Positions 24,278-31,858 are shown, counted from the stretch's first letter. The stretch: 35,079 nt of DNA from Streptomyces olivaceoviridis (GCF_014650115.1 NZ_BMUI01000049.1:1-35079); one strand, 5' to 3'. The notes: generated by a model not told the origin, from the sequence alone. Made by a program: numbers and translations.

Positions 24278-24578
24278 TGACCTTGCTCCGGTTCTGGTAC
24301 AGCAGGTCGGCGTACTCGGGGTGTCGGTCGATCCAGCCCGCGTAGAAGGGGCAGGTGGCGAGGACCCGCAGCCCGGCGGCGCGGGCTTCGTCGAGAGAGG
24401 CCCGGACGAGCGCGGAGCCGATTCCCAGACCCTCGTGTGCCGGCGACACCTCCGTGTGGACGAACGCGATCAGCTCCGCCGTACGGATGTACTCCGCGAA
24501 CCCGGCGACCTCGGGCCCTTCGTCCACCCGCGCCTCGTAGCGGCGAGCCTCAGGCGCGTCGACGATTTTGACTGTCAC
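24270..24578 (-). CDS. Small GNAT-family N-acetyltransferase (YjdJ type), 102 aa
   Basis: A compact acetyltransferase of the short GNAT type. The acetyl-CoA pyrophosphate loop is EGLGIGSALVRASLDEARAAG, near residues 48-68. The following CPFYAGWIDRHPEY is typical of this subfamily. The substrate is unknown. GTG 24578 follows AAGGAG. It is the first gene of a two-gene operon with the iron-sulfur protein and has a textbook promoter with a MarR-type operator. Confidence 0.85.
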   Translation of the reverse strand: MTVKIVDAPEARRYEARVDEGPEVAGFAEYIRTAELIAFVHTEVSPAHEGLGIGSALVRASLDEARAAGLRVLATCPFYAGWIDRHPEYADLLYQNRSKVSD

Positions 24579-24636
24579 TTGCTCTCCTTGGTACCCGGTT
24601 CATTCGCCAGACGCGAGTTCGAGTTCGTGGCGCTTG

Positions 24637-24679
24637 TTGACTCTTCGACGAAGCTAATCAGCGCGTATTGACGTGTCAA
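24637..24679 (-). promoter_or_regulatory. GNAT/Fe-S operon promoter with MarR-type operator
   Basis: On the minus strand the -35 TTGACA (24674-24679) is part of the palindrome TTGACGTGTCAA (plus strand, 24668-24679). The -10 TAGCTT (24651-24656) follows after exactly 17 bp. A degenerate second site TTGACTCTTCGA lies at 24637-24648. Binding would cover both the -35 and the start region. Confidence 0.78.
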
Positions 24680-25059
24680 CTATTGCTGGAGTGCGTTCGC
24701 GTGTCGGCGGCGATGCGACGCGGCCCTGCGCAGCGCGTCGGAGCCGCTGCGGGACGCCCCCTGGTCGGTGCCATCGAACAGGAGAGCCGCGTGCGCGGGT
24801 GGGTACAGCGGCGCCGCCTTCTCCGTTGCTTGCGTCAGGGAGAGCGGGCTCGGCACGCCGTCGTCGGCGGAGGCCGGACCGGTACGGTACCTACCGCCCC
24901 CTTGCCGCGCGCGACGACTACCTCGACGTCCCGTTCCAGTCAGCCCGGAGTTCACCGTGGACGGATGACCTGTCCGACGACGGCAGCACCCGTCTGATCG
25001 ACGCAGCTGGAGCCTGGGGAACGCCGACACGAAAGTGCACAGGGCCGGAGCCCGTGGAG
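24680..25059. other. No recognisable gene
   Basis: These 380 bp hold only open frames of low-complexity Arg/Gly/Pro composition. No feature is supported. Confidence 0.45.
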
Positions 25060-25701
25060 TCATACCGATCCGAGCAGCGGTCCGTCGAGAATGCCCTTCT
25101 CCGCGAGGTAGAAGGCGAGACCGCCAACGGGGGCGAGCACGGTGCACAGCCAGAAGCGGTGCACCCCGGCGCGCGCCAGATAGGCGGTCAGGAGAGCGGT
25201 GAGCACTGCGCCGACGATCAGGAAGACGGTCGCCTCTCCCCAGTAGTGAAGCGTCAGACCCAGCCAGGCCCCCTCCCCCAGCACCACCATCGCGATGACC
25301 GCCCCGGCCACCGCTCGCAGGTCCCCCCGCCCGCGCCGTACCGTCCACCCGGCCCAGCCCAGCAGTGGCCCCCCGACCAGCCCCGCCACCGACCACACGG
25401 CGGCGGTTCCGAGCCCTCCGGCCCCGAACGTGTTGCCGAGCGTGGACGCCGCGTAGTAGCTACCGCAGGTGGCGAGCATCATCAACCCCCCTCCCCAGAC
25501 GGCGAGTCGCCGGACGCGAATCAGCCCGCCGGCCACGGCAGTCCAGATGATCCAGGTGGATGTCGAGTTGGTCGCCCGTTCCAGCAGGGGTGTCGTCCCG
25601 TGCAGCGCGTATGTTGCCCAGCCGAGCACCAGCCCGAAGGCCGCGGTCACGGTGAGGACGATGGCGGGGGTGTCGTAACGGGACGTTGTTCCGGTAGCCA
25701 T
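25060..25701 (-). CDS. DUF6518-like integral membrane protein, 213 aa
   Basis: A membrane protein with about seven hydrophobic segments (for example AIVLTVTAAFGLVLGWATYA, AVAGAVIAMVVLGEGAWLGL and VFLIVGAVLTALLTAYLARA). The overall pattern resembles the DUF6518 family of actinobacteria, whose function is unknown; this assignment is from memory of the pattern. ATG 25701 is chosen because it gives MATGTTSRYD and leaves a palindrome-rich promoter region just upstream. The longer start at 25734 would run through those palindromes. Confidence 0.65.
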   Translation of the reverse strand: MATGTTSRYDTPAIVLTVTAAFGLVLGWATYALHGTTPLLERATNSTSTWIIWTAVAGGLIRVRRLAVWGGGLMMLATCGSYYAASTLGNTFGAGGLGTAAVWSVAGLVGGPLLGWAGWTVRRGRGDLRAVAGAVIAMVVLGEGAWLGLTLHYWGEATVFLIVGAVLTALLTAYLARAGVHRFWLCTVLAPVGGLAFYLAEKGILDGPLLGSV

Positions 25702-25709
25702 GCCCGCAC

Positions 25710-25739
25710 TATACACTTGATGTATACATGCCATGTATA
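25710..25739 (-). promoter_or_regulatory. Overlapping TATACA inverted repeats upstream of the membrane protein
   Basis: TATACATG-C-CATGTATA (25723-25739) has perfect 8-bp arms. TATACA-CTTGA-TGTATA (25710-25726) has 6-bp arms and shares its right arm with the first repeat. AT-rich repeats of this kind are typical of GntR-family (YtrA-like) operators. They sit 9 bp before the start codon and probably overlap the promoter. No GntR gene lies in the window. Confidence 0.6.
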
Positions 25740-25961
25740 GCTGTCGGTCCCGTCGGCCGCACAGGGCGCGGGGCGTTTGGTTCGCTGCGGTTCAGGCGGC
25801 TTGGGGGCCGAGGGGAATGCGACAGGGAATCGCCCCTATGAGGCGGACAGTCACCGCGGACCTTCGGCAGTAGCGGCTCCGGTGCGGCCTCCTGGCTCGC
25901 GCCAGACGCGCTTTCGATACGGAGCCGTAGCCACCTGAAGCCAAGGGTAAGAGGGGGGTGA

Positions 25962-25973
25962 CTGACACGTCAA
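25962..25973. promoter_or_regulatory. MarR-type operator before MarR-2 (CTGACACGTCAA)
   Basis: An 11-of-12 match to TTGACRYGTCAA, 20 bp before the MarR-2 ATG. A weak promoter GTGACT-16 bp-CATATG could start transcription close to the ATG, which would make the mRNA nearly leaderless. The position fits autorepression. Confidence 0.6.
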
Positions 25974-25993
25974 CTTTCTCATATGGTGGACTC

Positions 25994-26554
25994 ATGACGG
26001 AATCGCCTCGATGGCTGACCCCGGTCGAGGAGCGTGCGTGGCGAGGTCTGCTGCGCATGCACGACCTGCTGGTCGGTCAGGCCGGTCGGTCGTTACAGAG
26101 CCAGTTCGGACTGTCCGCGACCGACTACAAGGTGCTGGCCGAGCTGACTCGTTCCACAGACGACCGGTTGCGGGTACTTGAGCTTGCGAAGGTGCTCGGC
26201 TGGGAGAAGAGCAGGCTTTCCCACCACATCGCACGCATGACCAAGCGAAATCTTGTCGACCGGGAAGAGTGCGTCGACGACGGCCGTGGAGCATATGTCC
26301 GGGTCACTCCGGCAGGGAGAGCCGCCTTGGAGACGGCAGCGCCCCAGCATGCCGCGGATGTGCGGCGCCTGTTCCTGTATCACTTGACCCCAGGCCAGAC
26401 CGCCCTTCTGGCAGAGATCGCCGAATCGATCATCGAGCAGCTCGACCCCAGCAGTGAAACACGCGCCGGCTGCACTGCCGCCCTCCCGGATGATGACGCA
26501 CACAGGTGTGTGAGCACCGGCGGCGGGCCGGTGCTCACACGCCCGTTCCCCTGA
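25994..26554 (+). CDS. MarR-family transcriptional regulator (MarR-2), 186 aa
   Basis: A winged-helix MarR regulator and close paralogue of MarR-1: both contain EERAWRGLLR, LGWEKSRLSHH, ARMT and YVRVTPAG segments. ATG 25994 gives MTESPRWLTPVEERAW, equivalent to the MarR-1 start. The family fold ends near IIEQLDPSSET. About 30 more residues follow (RAGCTAALPDDDAHRC and so on), which are absent from MarR-1 and are encoded across a strong terminator-like hairpin, so they may be a read-through extension. Codon 34 is TTA (26093-26095), pointing to bldA control. It probably represses the TTGAC-type operators at the NmrA, GNAT/Fe-S, epoxide hydrolase and SnoaL genes and its own gene. The inducer is unknown; the targets suggest an electrophile or redox-active compound. 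Confidence 0.9.
   Translation: MTESPRWLTPVEERAWRGLLRMHDLLVGQAGRSLQSQFGLSATDYKVLAELTRSTDDRLRVLELAKVLGWEKSRLSHHIARMTKRNLVDREECVDDGRGAYVRVTPAGRAALETAAPQHAADVRRLFLYHLTPGQTALLAEIAESIIEQLDPSSETRAGCTAALPDDDAHRCVSTGGGPVLTRPFP
26508..26540 (+). terminator. Perfect 14-bp hairpin inside the 3' end of MarR-2
   Basis: GTGTGAGCACCGGC and GCCGGTGCTCACAC pair without mismatch around a GGCGG loop. The hairpin lies wholly within the last codons of MarR-2, ending 12 bp before the stop codon. It looks like an intrinsic terminator that the reading frame has grown across. Confidence 0.65.
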
Positions 26555-26742
26555 CTCCTCCTCTACGGCCCACCGTCGCCTCGGTACGGCCGGCCCTACA
26601 GACGCACCTGCCGGTACCTGCCACTGTGCTCCATGCGGTAGTTGGGACATGACGCCGGAGGTGATACTCCGGAACGGACATCGCCGCGGAGGCGGGAAGC
26701 CGGCAAGCGACTCGGGCGCAGACGGCTCACCCTGCGTTGAGA
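26555..26742. other. Intergenic region, no gene seen
   Basis: This stretch lies between MarR-2 and the IS remnant. Nothing was recognised. Confidence 0.45.
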
Positions 26743-26860
26743 TGTCCGGACTGGCTTTGTTCACGAGTTGCGACAGCGGATGTACGCCACTTTGAACAGC
26801 ACCCCGGCTCGGCCGTTGTTCGATGTTCACGAGAAGCGACAGCACCGTCTGACCCGAGGT
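26743..26860 (+). mobile_element. Remnant of an IS5-family right end (plus orientation)
   Basis: TGTCCGGAC-TGGCTTTGTTC and ACGAGTTGCGACAGCGG match, with one extra base and few changes, the transposase 3' end at 28470-28520 on the other strand, which encodes CPDGFVHELRR. About 70 bp further on, GTTCACGAGAAGCGACAGCACC matches the same distance past the other copy's stop. Only the last few codons and the terminal region remain. It points inward, towards the TetR-SDR pair. Confidence 0.55.
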
Positions 26861-26875
26861 CCAAGGCTCCCGGCG

Positions 26876-27478
26876 TCAGTTCCCTGCTTGCCGGCCCCAG
26901 GTGGTCAGCGCCGGCGTGACAAGGGCGAGCCAGCGGGCGCGGGCCGCGGGTGGCTGGTCGGTGGGCGCGGTGGAGAACAGCAGGTAGATGTCGCTGACGG
27001 TGACGTCGGGGTGGATGTCGCCGGCGTCCTGGCCGGCTCGGATGAGGGCGGCGACAGCGACACCGGCGCGGTCCTCATCAGCGCGGTCACCCGGCTCCGC
27101 GCCCAGGGTCTGGGCAGCGGCCTTGACGGCGCGGTCGGTCACCGACGCCTCGACGACGCGGCCGAGGAACGCGGTCAGCTCATCCACAGCACGGGCGCCG
27201 GCCTCGACACGGCCGAGCGCGGTCTCGGCGTCGTCGGCGACGCGGGCGACGTAGGCGGCGACGACCGCCGCGACCAGGTCCGTCTTGGTGGGGAAGTGCC
27301 GGTACAGGGTGCCTACGGCCACGCCCGCCGCGGCGGCGATCTCGTCCATGCCGACCTCGGGGCCGTGCGCGGTGATCTGCTCGCCGGCGGCGGCCAGGAT
27401 CTTCTTACGGTTGCGGACCGCGTCGGCGCGCGGCGCCCTGGCTGGGGTCACGGGAGGTGCCTGCCCTTCCACTTGCAT
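26876..27478 (-). CDS. TetR-family repressor of the divergent SDR gene, 200 aa
   Basis: The N-terminal TetR domain is clear: RADAVRNRKKILAAAGEQITAHG and VGMDEIAAAAGVAVGTLYRH and FPTKTDLVAAVVAAYV. The C-terminal ligand domain is of normal length. ATG 27478 is used; GTG 27451 is another possible start. It is transcribed away from the SDR gene, and the 67-bp gap holds two palindromes (27484-27522). This is a standard TetR-target pair, so it very likely represses both genes. Confidence 0.88.
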   Translation of the reverse strand: MQVEGQAPPVTPARAPRADAVRNRKKILAAAGEQITAHGPEVGMDEIAAAAGVAVGTLYRHFPTKTDLVAAVVAAYVARVADDAETALGRVEAGARAVDELTAFLGRVVEASVTDRAVKAAAQTLGAEPGDRADEDRAGVAVAALIRAGQDAGDIHPDVTVSDIYLLFSTAPTDQPPAARARWLALVTPALTTWGRQAGN

Positions 27479-27483
27479 CAATA

Positions 27484-27522
27484 TGAACCTAGGTTCAGTA
27501 TAGACTATGAACCATAGTTCAT
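27484..27522. promoter_or_regulatory. Twin TetR operators between TetR and SDR
   Basis: TGAACCTAGGTTCA (27484-27497) is a perfect 14-bp palindrome. ATGAACCATAGTTCAT (27507-27522) is nearly perfect and shares the GAAC/GTTC core. Their centres are 24 bp apart, so two dimers could bind side by side. They cover the shared promoter region. Confidence 0.8.
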
Positions 27523-27545
27523 CTTATTCGTGAGGACTCTCCGCC

Positions 27546-28376
27546 ATGCCTGCCAAGACCGCCCTCGTCACCGGTGCCTCCTCCGGCATCGGCGAGGCCA
27601 CCGCCCTCAAGCTCCACGAGCTCGGCTACACCGTCTACGGGGCCGCCCGCCGCACCGACCGGCTGCAGAAGCTGGCCGACCGCGGCATCCGGCCGCTGGC
27701 GATGGACGTCACCGACGACGACTCCATGCGCGCCGGCATCGAGAAGATCACCGCCGAGACCGGCCGCATCGACGTGCTGGTCAACAACGCCGGCTACGGC
27801 TCCTACGGCGCCCTCGAAGACGTCCCCCTGGACGAGGCCCGCTACCAGTTCGAGGTCAACGTCTTCGGTGCCATCCGCCTGACCCAGCTCGTTCTGCCCC
27901 GCATGCGCGCCCAGCGATCCGGCACCGTCCTCAACGTCACCTCGATGGGCGGCAAGATCTACACCCCGCTCGGCGGCTGGTACCACGGCACCAAGTTCGC
28001 CCTGGAAGCCCTCAGCGACTGTCTGCGACTGGAGGCCAAGCCATTCGGCGTCAACGTCGTCGTGATCGAACCCGGCGGCATCGCCACCGAATGGGGCGCC
28101 ATCGCCGCCGACAAGCTGGAGAAGTCCTCCGCCGACGGCGCCTACGCCGCTCAGGCCGCCGCCGTGGCCTCCTCCCTGCGCTCCGAGGCCAATACCAACC
28201 GCAACTCCCCGCCCAGCGTCATCGCCGACGCCATCGGCAAAGCCGTCACCGCCCGCCGCCCCAAGACCCGCTACGCCACCGGCTTCGGCGCCCGCCCCCT
28301 CATCGCCCTGCGCCGCATCCTGCCCGACCGCACCTTCGACACCGTCATCTCCCGCGCCGTGGGCATGCCCCGCTGA
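27546..28376 (+). CDS. Short-chain dehydrogenase/reductase, 276 aa
   Basis: A classical SDR using NAD(P). The cofactor motif TGASSGIG is at residues 9-16, VNNAGYGSYG is in the middle, the catalytic Ser is in LNVTSMGG, and the active site YxxxK is YHGTK. The substrate is not evident; relatives with this C-terminal extension are often annotated as oxidoreductases of unknown substrate. ATG 27546 follows GAGGA. It is controlled by the divergent TetR through two palindromes. The pair lies between two decayed, inward-facing IS5-type ends, suggesting that it may have moved as a unit. Confidence 0.88.
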   Translation: MPAKTALVTGASSGIGEATALKLHELGYTVYGAARRTDRLQKLADRGIRPLAMDVTDDDSMRAGIEKITAETGRIDVLVNNAGYGSYGALEDVPLDEARYQFEVNVFGAIRLTQLVLPRMRAQRSGTVLNVTSMGGKIYTPLGGWYHGTKFALEALSDCLRLEAKPFGVNVVVIEPGGIATEWGAIAADKLEKSSADGAYAAQAAAVASSLRSEANTNRNSPPSVIADAIGKAVTARRPKTRYATGFGARPLIALRRILPDRTFDTVISRAVGMPR

Positions 28377-28383
28377 ACCCGTC

Positions 28384-28712
28384 CGGGAGGCACTCGCGAC
28401 GGGCAGGGTGCTCTCGATCTCGTGAACTGTTCGATTCACCGTGACCGCCCAGGTGCCTCCCGAAATCGCCTACCAGTGCCGTCGTAACTCGTGAACAAAG
28501 CCATCCGGACAAAAGCGTTCGACAAGGCGGTGGGTGACGAGGCAGACGGCGAGGCCGACGAAGGCTTCGTGGATGTCGTCTCGTCCTTCCCAGCGGATCC
28601 GCGGGCGGCGGAGGCCGCGCAGCCAGGAGATGGTGCGTTCGACGACCCGGCCGAAGACGCCTGGCCGGAGCCGTGCGGCTGGCCGCGGTCCGCGAACAGG
28701 ATGTCCAGCCGT
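28384..28712 (-). pseudogene. Decayed IS5-family transposase, 3' part
   Basis: On the minus strand the frame ending at the stop 28470-28472 reads RPGVFGRVVERTISWLRGLR, then RPRIRWEGRDDIHEAFVGLA, then CLVTHRLVERFCPDGFVHEL. This is the C-terminal DDE region of Streptomyces IS5-type transposases (VVERT with the catalytic Glu). Upstream, LDILFADRG is joined directly to QPHGSG, so the middle has been deleted, and a frameshift separates HGSG from RPGVF. The terminal segment (GTTCACGAGATCGAGAGCACC) lies at about 28395-28430. It faces the similar remnant at 26743. Confidence 0.7.
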
Positions 28713-28859
28713 TACCGCGGGAGCGATGCTCAGGACGTCGAGTCAGCCCAGGCCCGCCGGCGGGCCGTGAACGCACCCCGCCTCGTCGCCCTCGTCCGAG
28801 CCGGAGCCCGCTTCGAACGCGGCCACCTCGTCGAACGCCCCGAGACCCTCGCGGCGTGA
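28713..28859 (+). pseudogene. C-terminal fragment of an unknown protein
   Basis: The plus-strand frame ending at 28859 reads RRRAVNAPRLVALVRAGARF and ERGHLVERPETLAA, with strong codon bias but no start, since upstream it overlaps the transposase remnant. It is probably the end of a gene truncated by the IS element. The family is not recognised. Confidence 0.3.
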
Positions 28860-28951
28860 GGACGAAAGCCGGACCTTGGGAAGGACCGTCATACGCCGAC
28901 CGCGAGGGCACGATCTGTCCGGGCCGGCGTGAGCACCATGACCGGTCCAGC

Positions 28952-29689
28952 TCAATCGGACGTCCGACGCAAGACCAGGCAGACGAAGCCCCAGGTCTCC
29001 CGGTAGACCCGCAGCCATTCCGAGCGCCGGGCGGTCGCGGTCTCGAGCGCCTGTGAACTGTCGGGATCGTCTGGGTGGTCGAGGGCCCATGAGGCCAGCG
29101 ACCCCCAGCAGGCCCATTCGTAATCGTCCAGCTCACGGCGCGTGCTGACATGCCCGTCCACAGGAGTCCACCCGTCGGCGACGACCCGGTCCACGGTGGT
29201 CGCCAGGTCGGTGAAGTCGCCGAGCATTTCTATGGCCTCCCCAGAAGGCTCTCGGTCCCAGAACCCCTCACCGATCAGGACCCGGCCGCCGGGGGCGAGG
29301 TGCTTCCGCGCTGCCGCAAGTGTGGGAAGCAGACCGCCGAAAGCATGCGTGGCCCCGACACCAAGCACCAGGTCGAACGACCGGGGGGAGGCAAAAACCG
29401 CGGCGTCCTGGTGGTGCAGGACGAGGCGCTCGTCGACCCCGAGGCGGCTGGCTGCCTCGCGGGCCTGGGCCAAGGCGTCCCGGGAGATGTCGACGCCCTC
29501 AGCCTGCAACTCCGGCCACGTGGACAGGCCACGCAAGAGCCATTCCCCGCCACCGCAACCAAGGTCGAGGACACGCTCGTCACCGCGCGGAACGCCGCGC
29601 TCCAGCAGCCGGCGGACCGAGTCGTCGTCGAGCGGAGCCTTTATCGGGTGCTCAGCATGGGCGATCCTGGAGATCTGTTCGCGATTCAC
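28952..29689 (-). CDS. Class I SAM-dependent methyltransferase, 245 aa
   Basis: A small-molecule methyltransferase with motif I VLDLGCGGGEWLLRGL (about residues 40-55), the acidic ribose-binding EGVDISRDAL, and post-motif segments FDLVLGVGATHAFGG and LAPGGRVLIGEGFW. The long C-terminal segment (WACWGSLASWALDHPDDPD) resembles a group of actinobacterial methyltransferases of unknown substrate. GTG 29689 begins NREQISRIAHAEHPIKAPLD, which fits the family N-terminus. It stands alone between IS remnants, with no visible operon partner. Confidence 0.85.
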   Translation of the reverse strand: MNREQISRIAHAEHPIKAPLDDDSVRRLLERGVPRGDERVLDLGCGGGEWLLRGLSTWPELQAEGVDISRDALAQAREAASRLGVDERLVLHHQDAAVFASPRSFDLVLGVGATHAFGGLLPTLAAARKHLAPGGRVLIGEGFWDREPSGEAIEMLGDFTDLATTVDRVVADGWTPVDGHVSTRRELDDYEWACWGSLASWALDHPDDPDSSQALETATARRSEWLRVYRETWGFVCLVLRRTSD

Positions 29690-29994
29690 CGGCGCAGCGT
29701 GTCAGCGCCGGAGAGCGAGCGCACCTCGTTTTCGTTGCTGAACGGACCCAGCCAAGGCGACCGCCGATCCACAGGTCTTGACGATTGCTCTGTCCTGTCA
29801 GTCGACATGAACGTGGTGACCGCTGCCCGGACGTGCCCGGTCGACCGGGCTGGGACCGCTTTGGGGCCCCGGCGGGAGGCCGTGACGTGGGATGACACGC
29901 ACAGGACCCCGCACGATGTCTGCCCGCCCGGCGCTCGCGGCCGAGCCCCGGACCAGCTTCGGAGCCGGCTTGGGCAGCAACGGCTCGATGACGA

Positions 29995-30345
29995 CCGCAG
30001 TTCGTACGACACGATCCACGGCCGCGACCGACGCGTCCCCACGACCCGGCCGACATCCCGTGTCGGCGGTGGCGAGGGATGGTCAGGCCGGTGCCTCGGT
30101 AGCCGCCGTCGGCGATCACCGTGCGGCTGGCCGACGGCGACGACGAGGCGGATGTCGGCGTCGATGGGACCGAGAGCCGGTCCTAGGTGGTCGACGGTCC
30201 GGTCGGCCGCCGGCTTCGACACCGAACAGCGGTGCGAGCCGGCGCGGGGTGAGGTTGGTACGCCGGTACGCGGCACCAGTAGCACCCGGTCCTCCAGCGA
30301 CAGCGACCACGCCCGGTCCTTGCGGACCGAGTCGGCCTTCACGGC
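29995..30345 (-). pseudogene. Decayed transposase of a second IS5-family group
   Basis: Pieces in different minus-strand frames match one Streptomyces transposase layout: WSLSLEDRVLLV, then YRRTNLTPRRLAPLFGV in a second frame, then SKPAADRTVDHLGP, then IDADIRLVVAVGQP, and VIADGGYRGTGLTIP in a third frame. The order is correct but several frameshifts and at least one internal deletion are present, so it is inactive. It differs from the remnant at 28384. Confidence 0.65.
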
Positions 30346-30651
30346 GCAGGCGCGGTGATCAGCTTGTTGAACCGCCGCGGGCTCAGCCTGGTGAACGGAC
30401 CTGTCAACGAGGGATCCGACGCCGCGATCGCACCAACCACGGCGAGATCATCTGAACAGCGTTACGGGCCGACCTCAGAGACCGGCTCGCGAACGCGGCG
30501 CGCGTGCCCTGCGGAAGTGCCTGCCGCAAGCCAGGGCCCGCGTCGAGACCACCATCCGGACCACCGACTTCTGCGAGGCAGGGGCTGCCACACAGCGTGG
30601 GTCCTCTCGACGTGGGTCCTCTCGACGCTGCGAGAGGAGCGACAGATGCGA
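30346..30651. other. No gene; contains a short tandem repeat
   Basis: No coding sequence was recognised. Two perfect tandem copies of CGTGGGTCCTCTCGA lie at 30596-30610 and 30611-30625. Confidence 0.5.
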
Positions 30652-30999
30652 TCACAGCTGGTGGCGTGGATCGTCGAGGCGCTGCTCCGCGACGATGTAG
30701 TCCATGCCCTGCCGTTCCAGAATTCGGACGGTGGACACCACGGTCCTCAGTGCGGTGAGGAACGTTTCGGACTTCTCGTGAGCCTCGAACGCCTCCTCGT
30801 CTCGCCATCCTTCGCTCAGGTGGAAGGTGTTCGGATCGGCGAGGTCCTGTGCGAACGCGTAGTAAATACACCCCGGGATCTGCTGTGCCGCCTGCATCTC
30901 GGGCAGCACCGCATCGATGAACTTCTGCCGGTCGTCGGGGTGGACGCGGTAGTAGGCAGCGACCACGATCGCGGTCTTCTGTTCCCAGGAACGGGACAT
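30652..30999 (-). CDS. Antibiotic biosynthesis monooxygenase (ABM) domain protein, 115 aa
   Basis: A single ferredoxin-like ABM domain: IVVAAYYRVHPDDRQKFIDA, PGCIYYAFAQDLADPNTFHL and SEGWRDEEAFEAHEKSETFL are all typical. Members are small cofactor-free oxygenases or quinol/heme-related proteins (YgiN/ActVA-Orf6 type). ATG 30999 (MSRSWEQKT) is chosen; the longer frame to 31065 is not protein-like. A hairpin terminator upstream separates it from the secreted SnoaL-like gene. Confidence 0.82.
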   Translation of the reverse strand: MSRSWEQKTAIVVAAYYRVHPDDRQKFIDAVLPEMQAAQQIPGCIYYAFAQDLADPNTFHLSEGWRDEEAFEAHEKSETFLTALRTVVSTVRILERQGMDYIVAEQRLDDPRHQL

Positions 31000-31074
31000 C
31001 TCCGGGCCCTTTCGCTGAACAGCGGATTGGTTTGTCGGCCCCCCTGCTGATTGCGGGCGGCGCACCGCCCGTTC

Positions 31075-31127
31075 GCCCTCGGCCGGTGATGTCCGGCCTC
31101 ACCAGTCGCTCACCACCGGCCGAGGGC
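31075..31127 (-). terminator. 14-bp stem terminator after the secreted SnoaL-like gene
   Basis: GCCCTCGGCCGGTG (31075-31088) and CACCGGCCGAGGGC (31114-31127) are perfectly complementary with a 25-nt loop. The structure starts 5 bp after the stop codon of the gene at 31133. Confidence 0.7.
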
Positions 31128-31132
31128 TTGGC

Positions 31133-31783
31133 TCACTTCCCGGCGACCGCCGAGGCCCAGTCGAGGTTCACGCCCATGTCGGAGTACATCTTCGTGTACC
31201 CGACGTAGCAGTCGAACCGCTTGACCTTGCCGTCCTGCAGGTACCAGAAGTCGGCGGTCGGGGTGTCGACCCTCGCGCCCGTCGGCTTGACGGTGCCGGC
31301 CGGCGTCTGCAGCGCCCCCTTGAAGGTGCCCTGGATCGCCAGTTCGATGCTGATCTCGTCGCCGTTCACCGTGATGCTCTTGAGTTCACGGTGGACGTCG
31401 GGGAAGAGCGAGACCATGCGGTTCAGAACATCACCGAGCGCCTTGCCCTGATAGGTGGCGCCGGCGACCTTGTCGTCGAAGACGCCGTCCTTGGTGAAGC
31501 TGTTGACGAAAGCCTCGACGTCCAGGCTGTTGCCCTCCGCCACGTGGTACGCGTTCAGGACGACCGCGAGGTTGGCTATCTCATGCCTGGTCAGGTGGCG
31601 GTTCGTGAGCGGCAGCGCCGACAGCTGCTGAGGGCTCAGGGCTTCGTGGGCCTGCACGTTGCTGACGGGGTGACCGCCGACAGCACTGCTCGCGGCCTGA
31701 GTCGGCGCGGCGGCGATGGCGAGACCGCCCATGCCCACGACGGCGGCCGTGGTGACGATCGTCTTCCAGCGGAAGGACTTCAT
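31133..31783 (-). CDS. Secreted SnoaL-like (NTF2-fold) protein, 216 aa
   Basis: ATG 31783 gives a classical signal peptide: MKSFRWK, a hydrophobic core (TIVTTAAVVGMGGLAIAAA), and a probable cleavage after PTQA near residue 30. From about residue 75 a SnoaL/ester-cyclase-like NTF2 domain follows (NAYHVAEGNS, FTKDGVFDDKVAGATYQGKA, LFPDVHREL, FDCYVGYTKMYSDMG). It is clearly related to the unexported protein at 34172, sharing the AY-VAE, FPD-HREL and TP-G--PTG patterns. The substrate is unknown. A GTG at 31798 is not preferred because the ATG has GGAGA upstream. It has its own terminator and two inverted repeats upstream. Confidence 0.82.
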   Translation of the reverse strand: MKSFRWKTIVTTAAVVGMGGLAIAAAPTQAASSAVGGHPVSNVQAHEALSPQQLSALPLTNRHLTRHEIANLAVVLNAYHVAEGNSLDVEAFVNSFTKDGVFDDKVAGATYQGKALGDVLNRMVSLFPDVHRELKSITVNGDEISIELAIQGTFKGALQTPAGTVKPTGARVDTPTADFWYLQDGKVKRFDCYVGYTKMYSDMGVNLDWASAVAGK

Positions 31784-31858
31784 GTCTGGTTTCTCCACAT
31801 CGGATCTTCGGGGTTCAAAGCCCGTCGCAGCGGTTTCCCGCCGTACGCGCTAAAAACA

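Noticed and set aside
24673..25740. Long plus-strand ORF across the DUF6518-like gene
   Set aside because: It is a high-GC shadow. The opposite strand encodes a clean membrane protein with proper hydrophobic segments.
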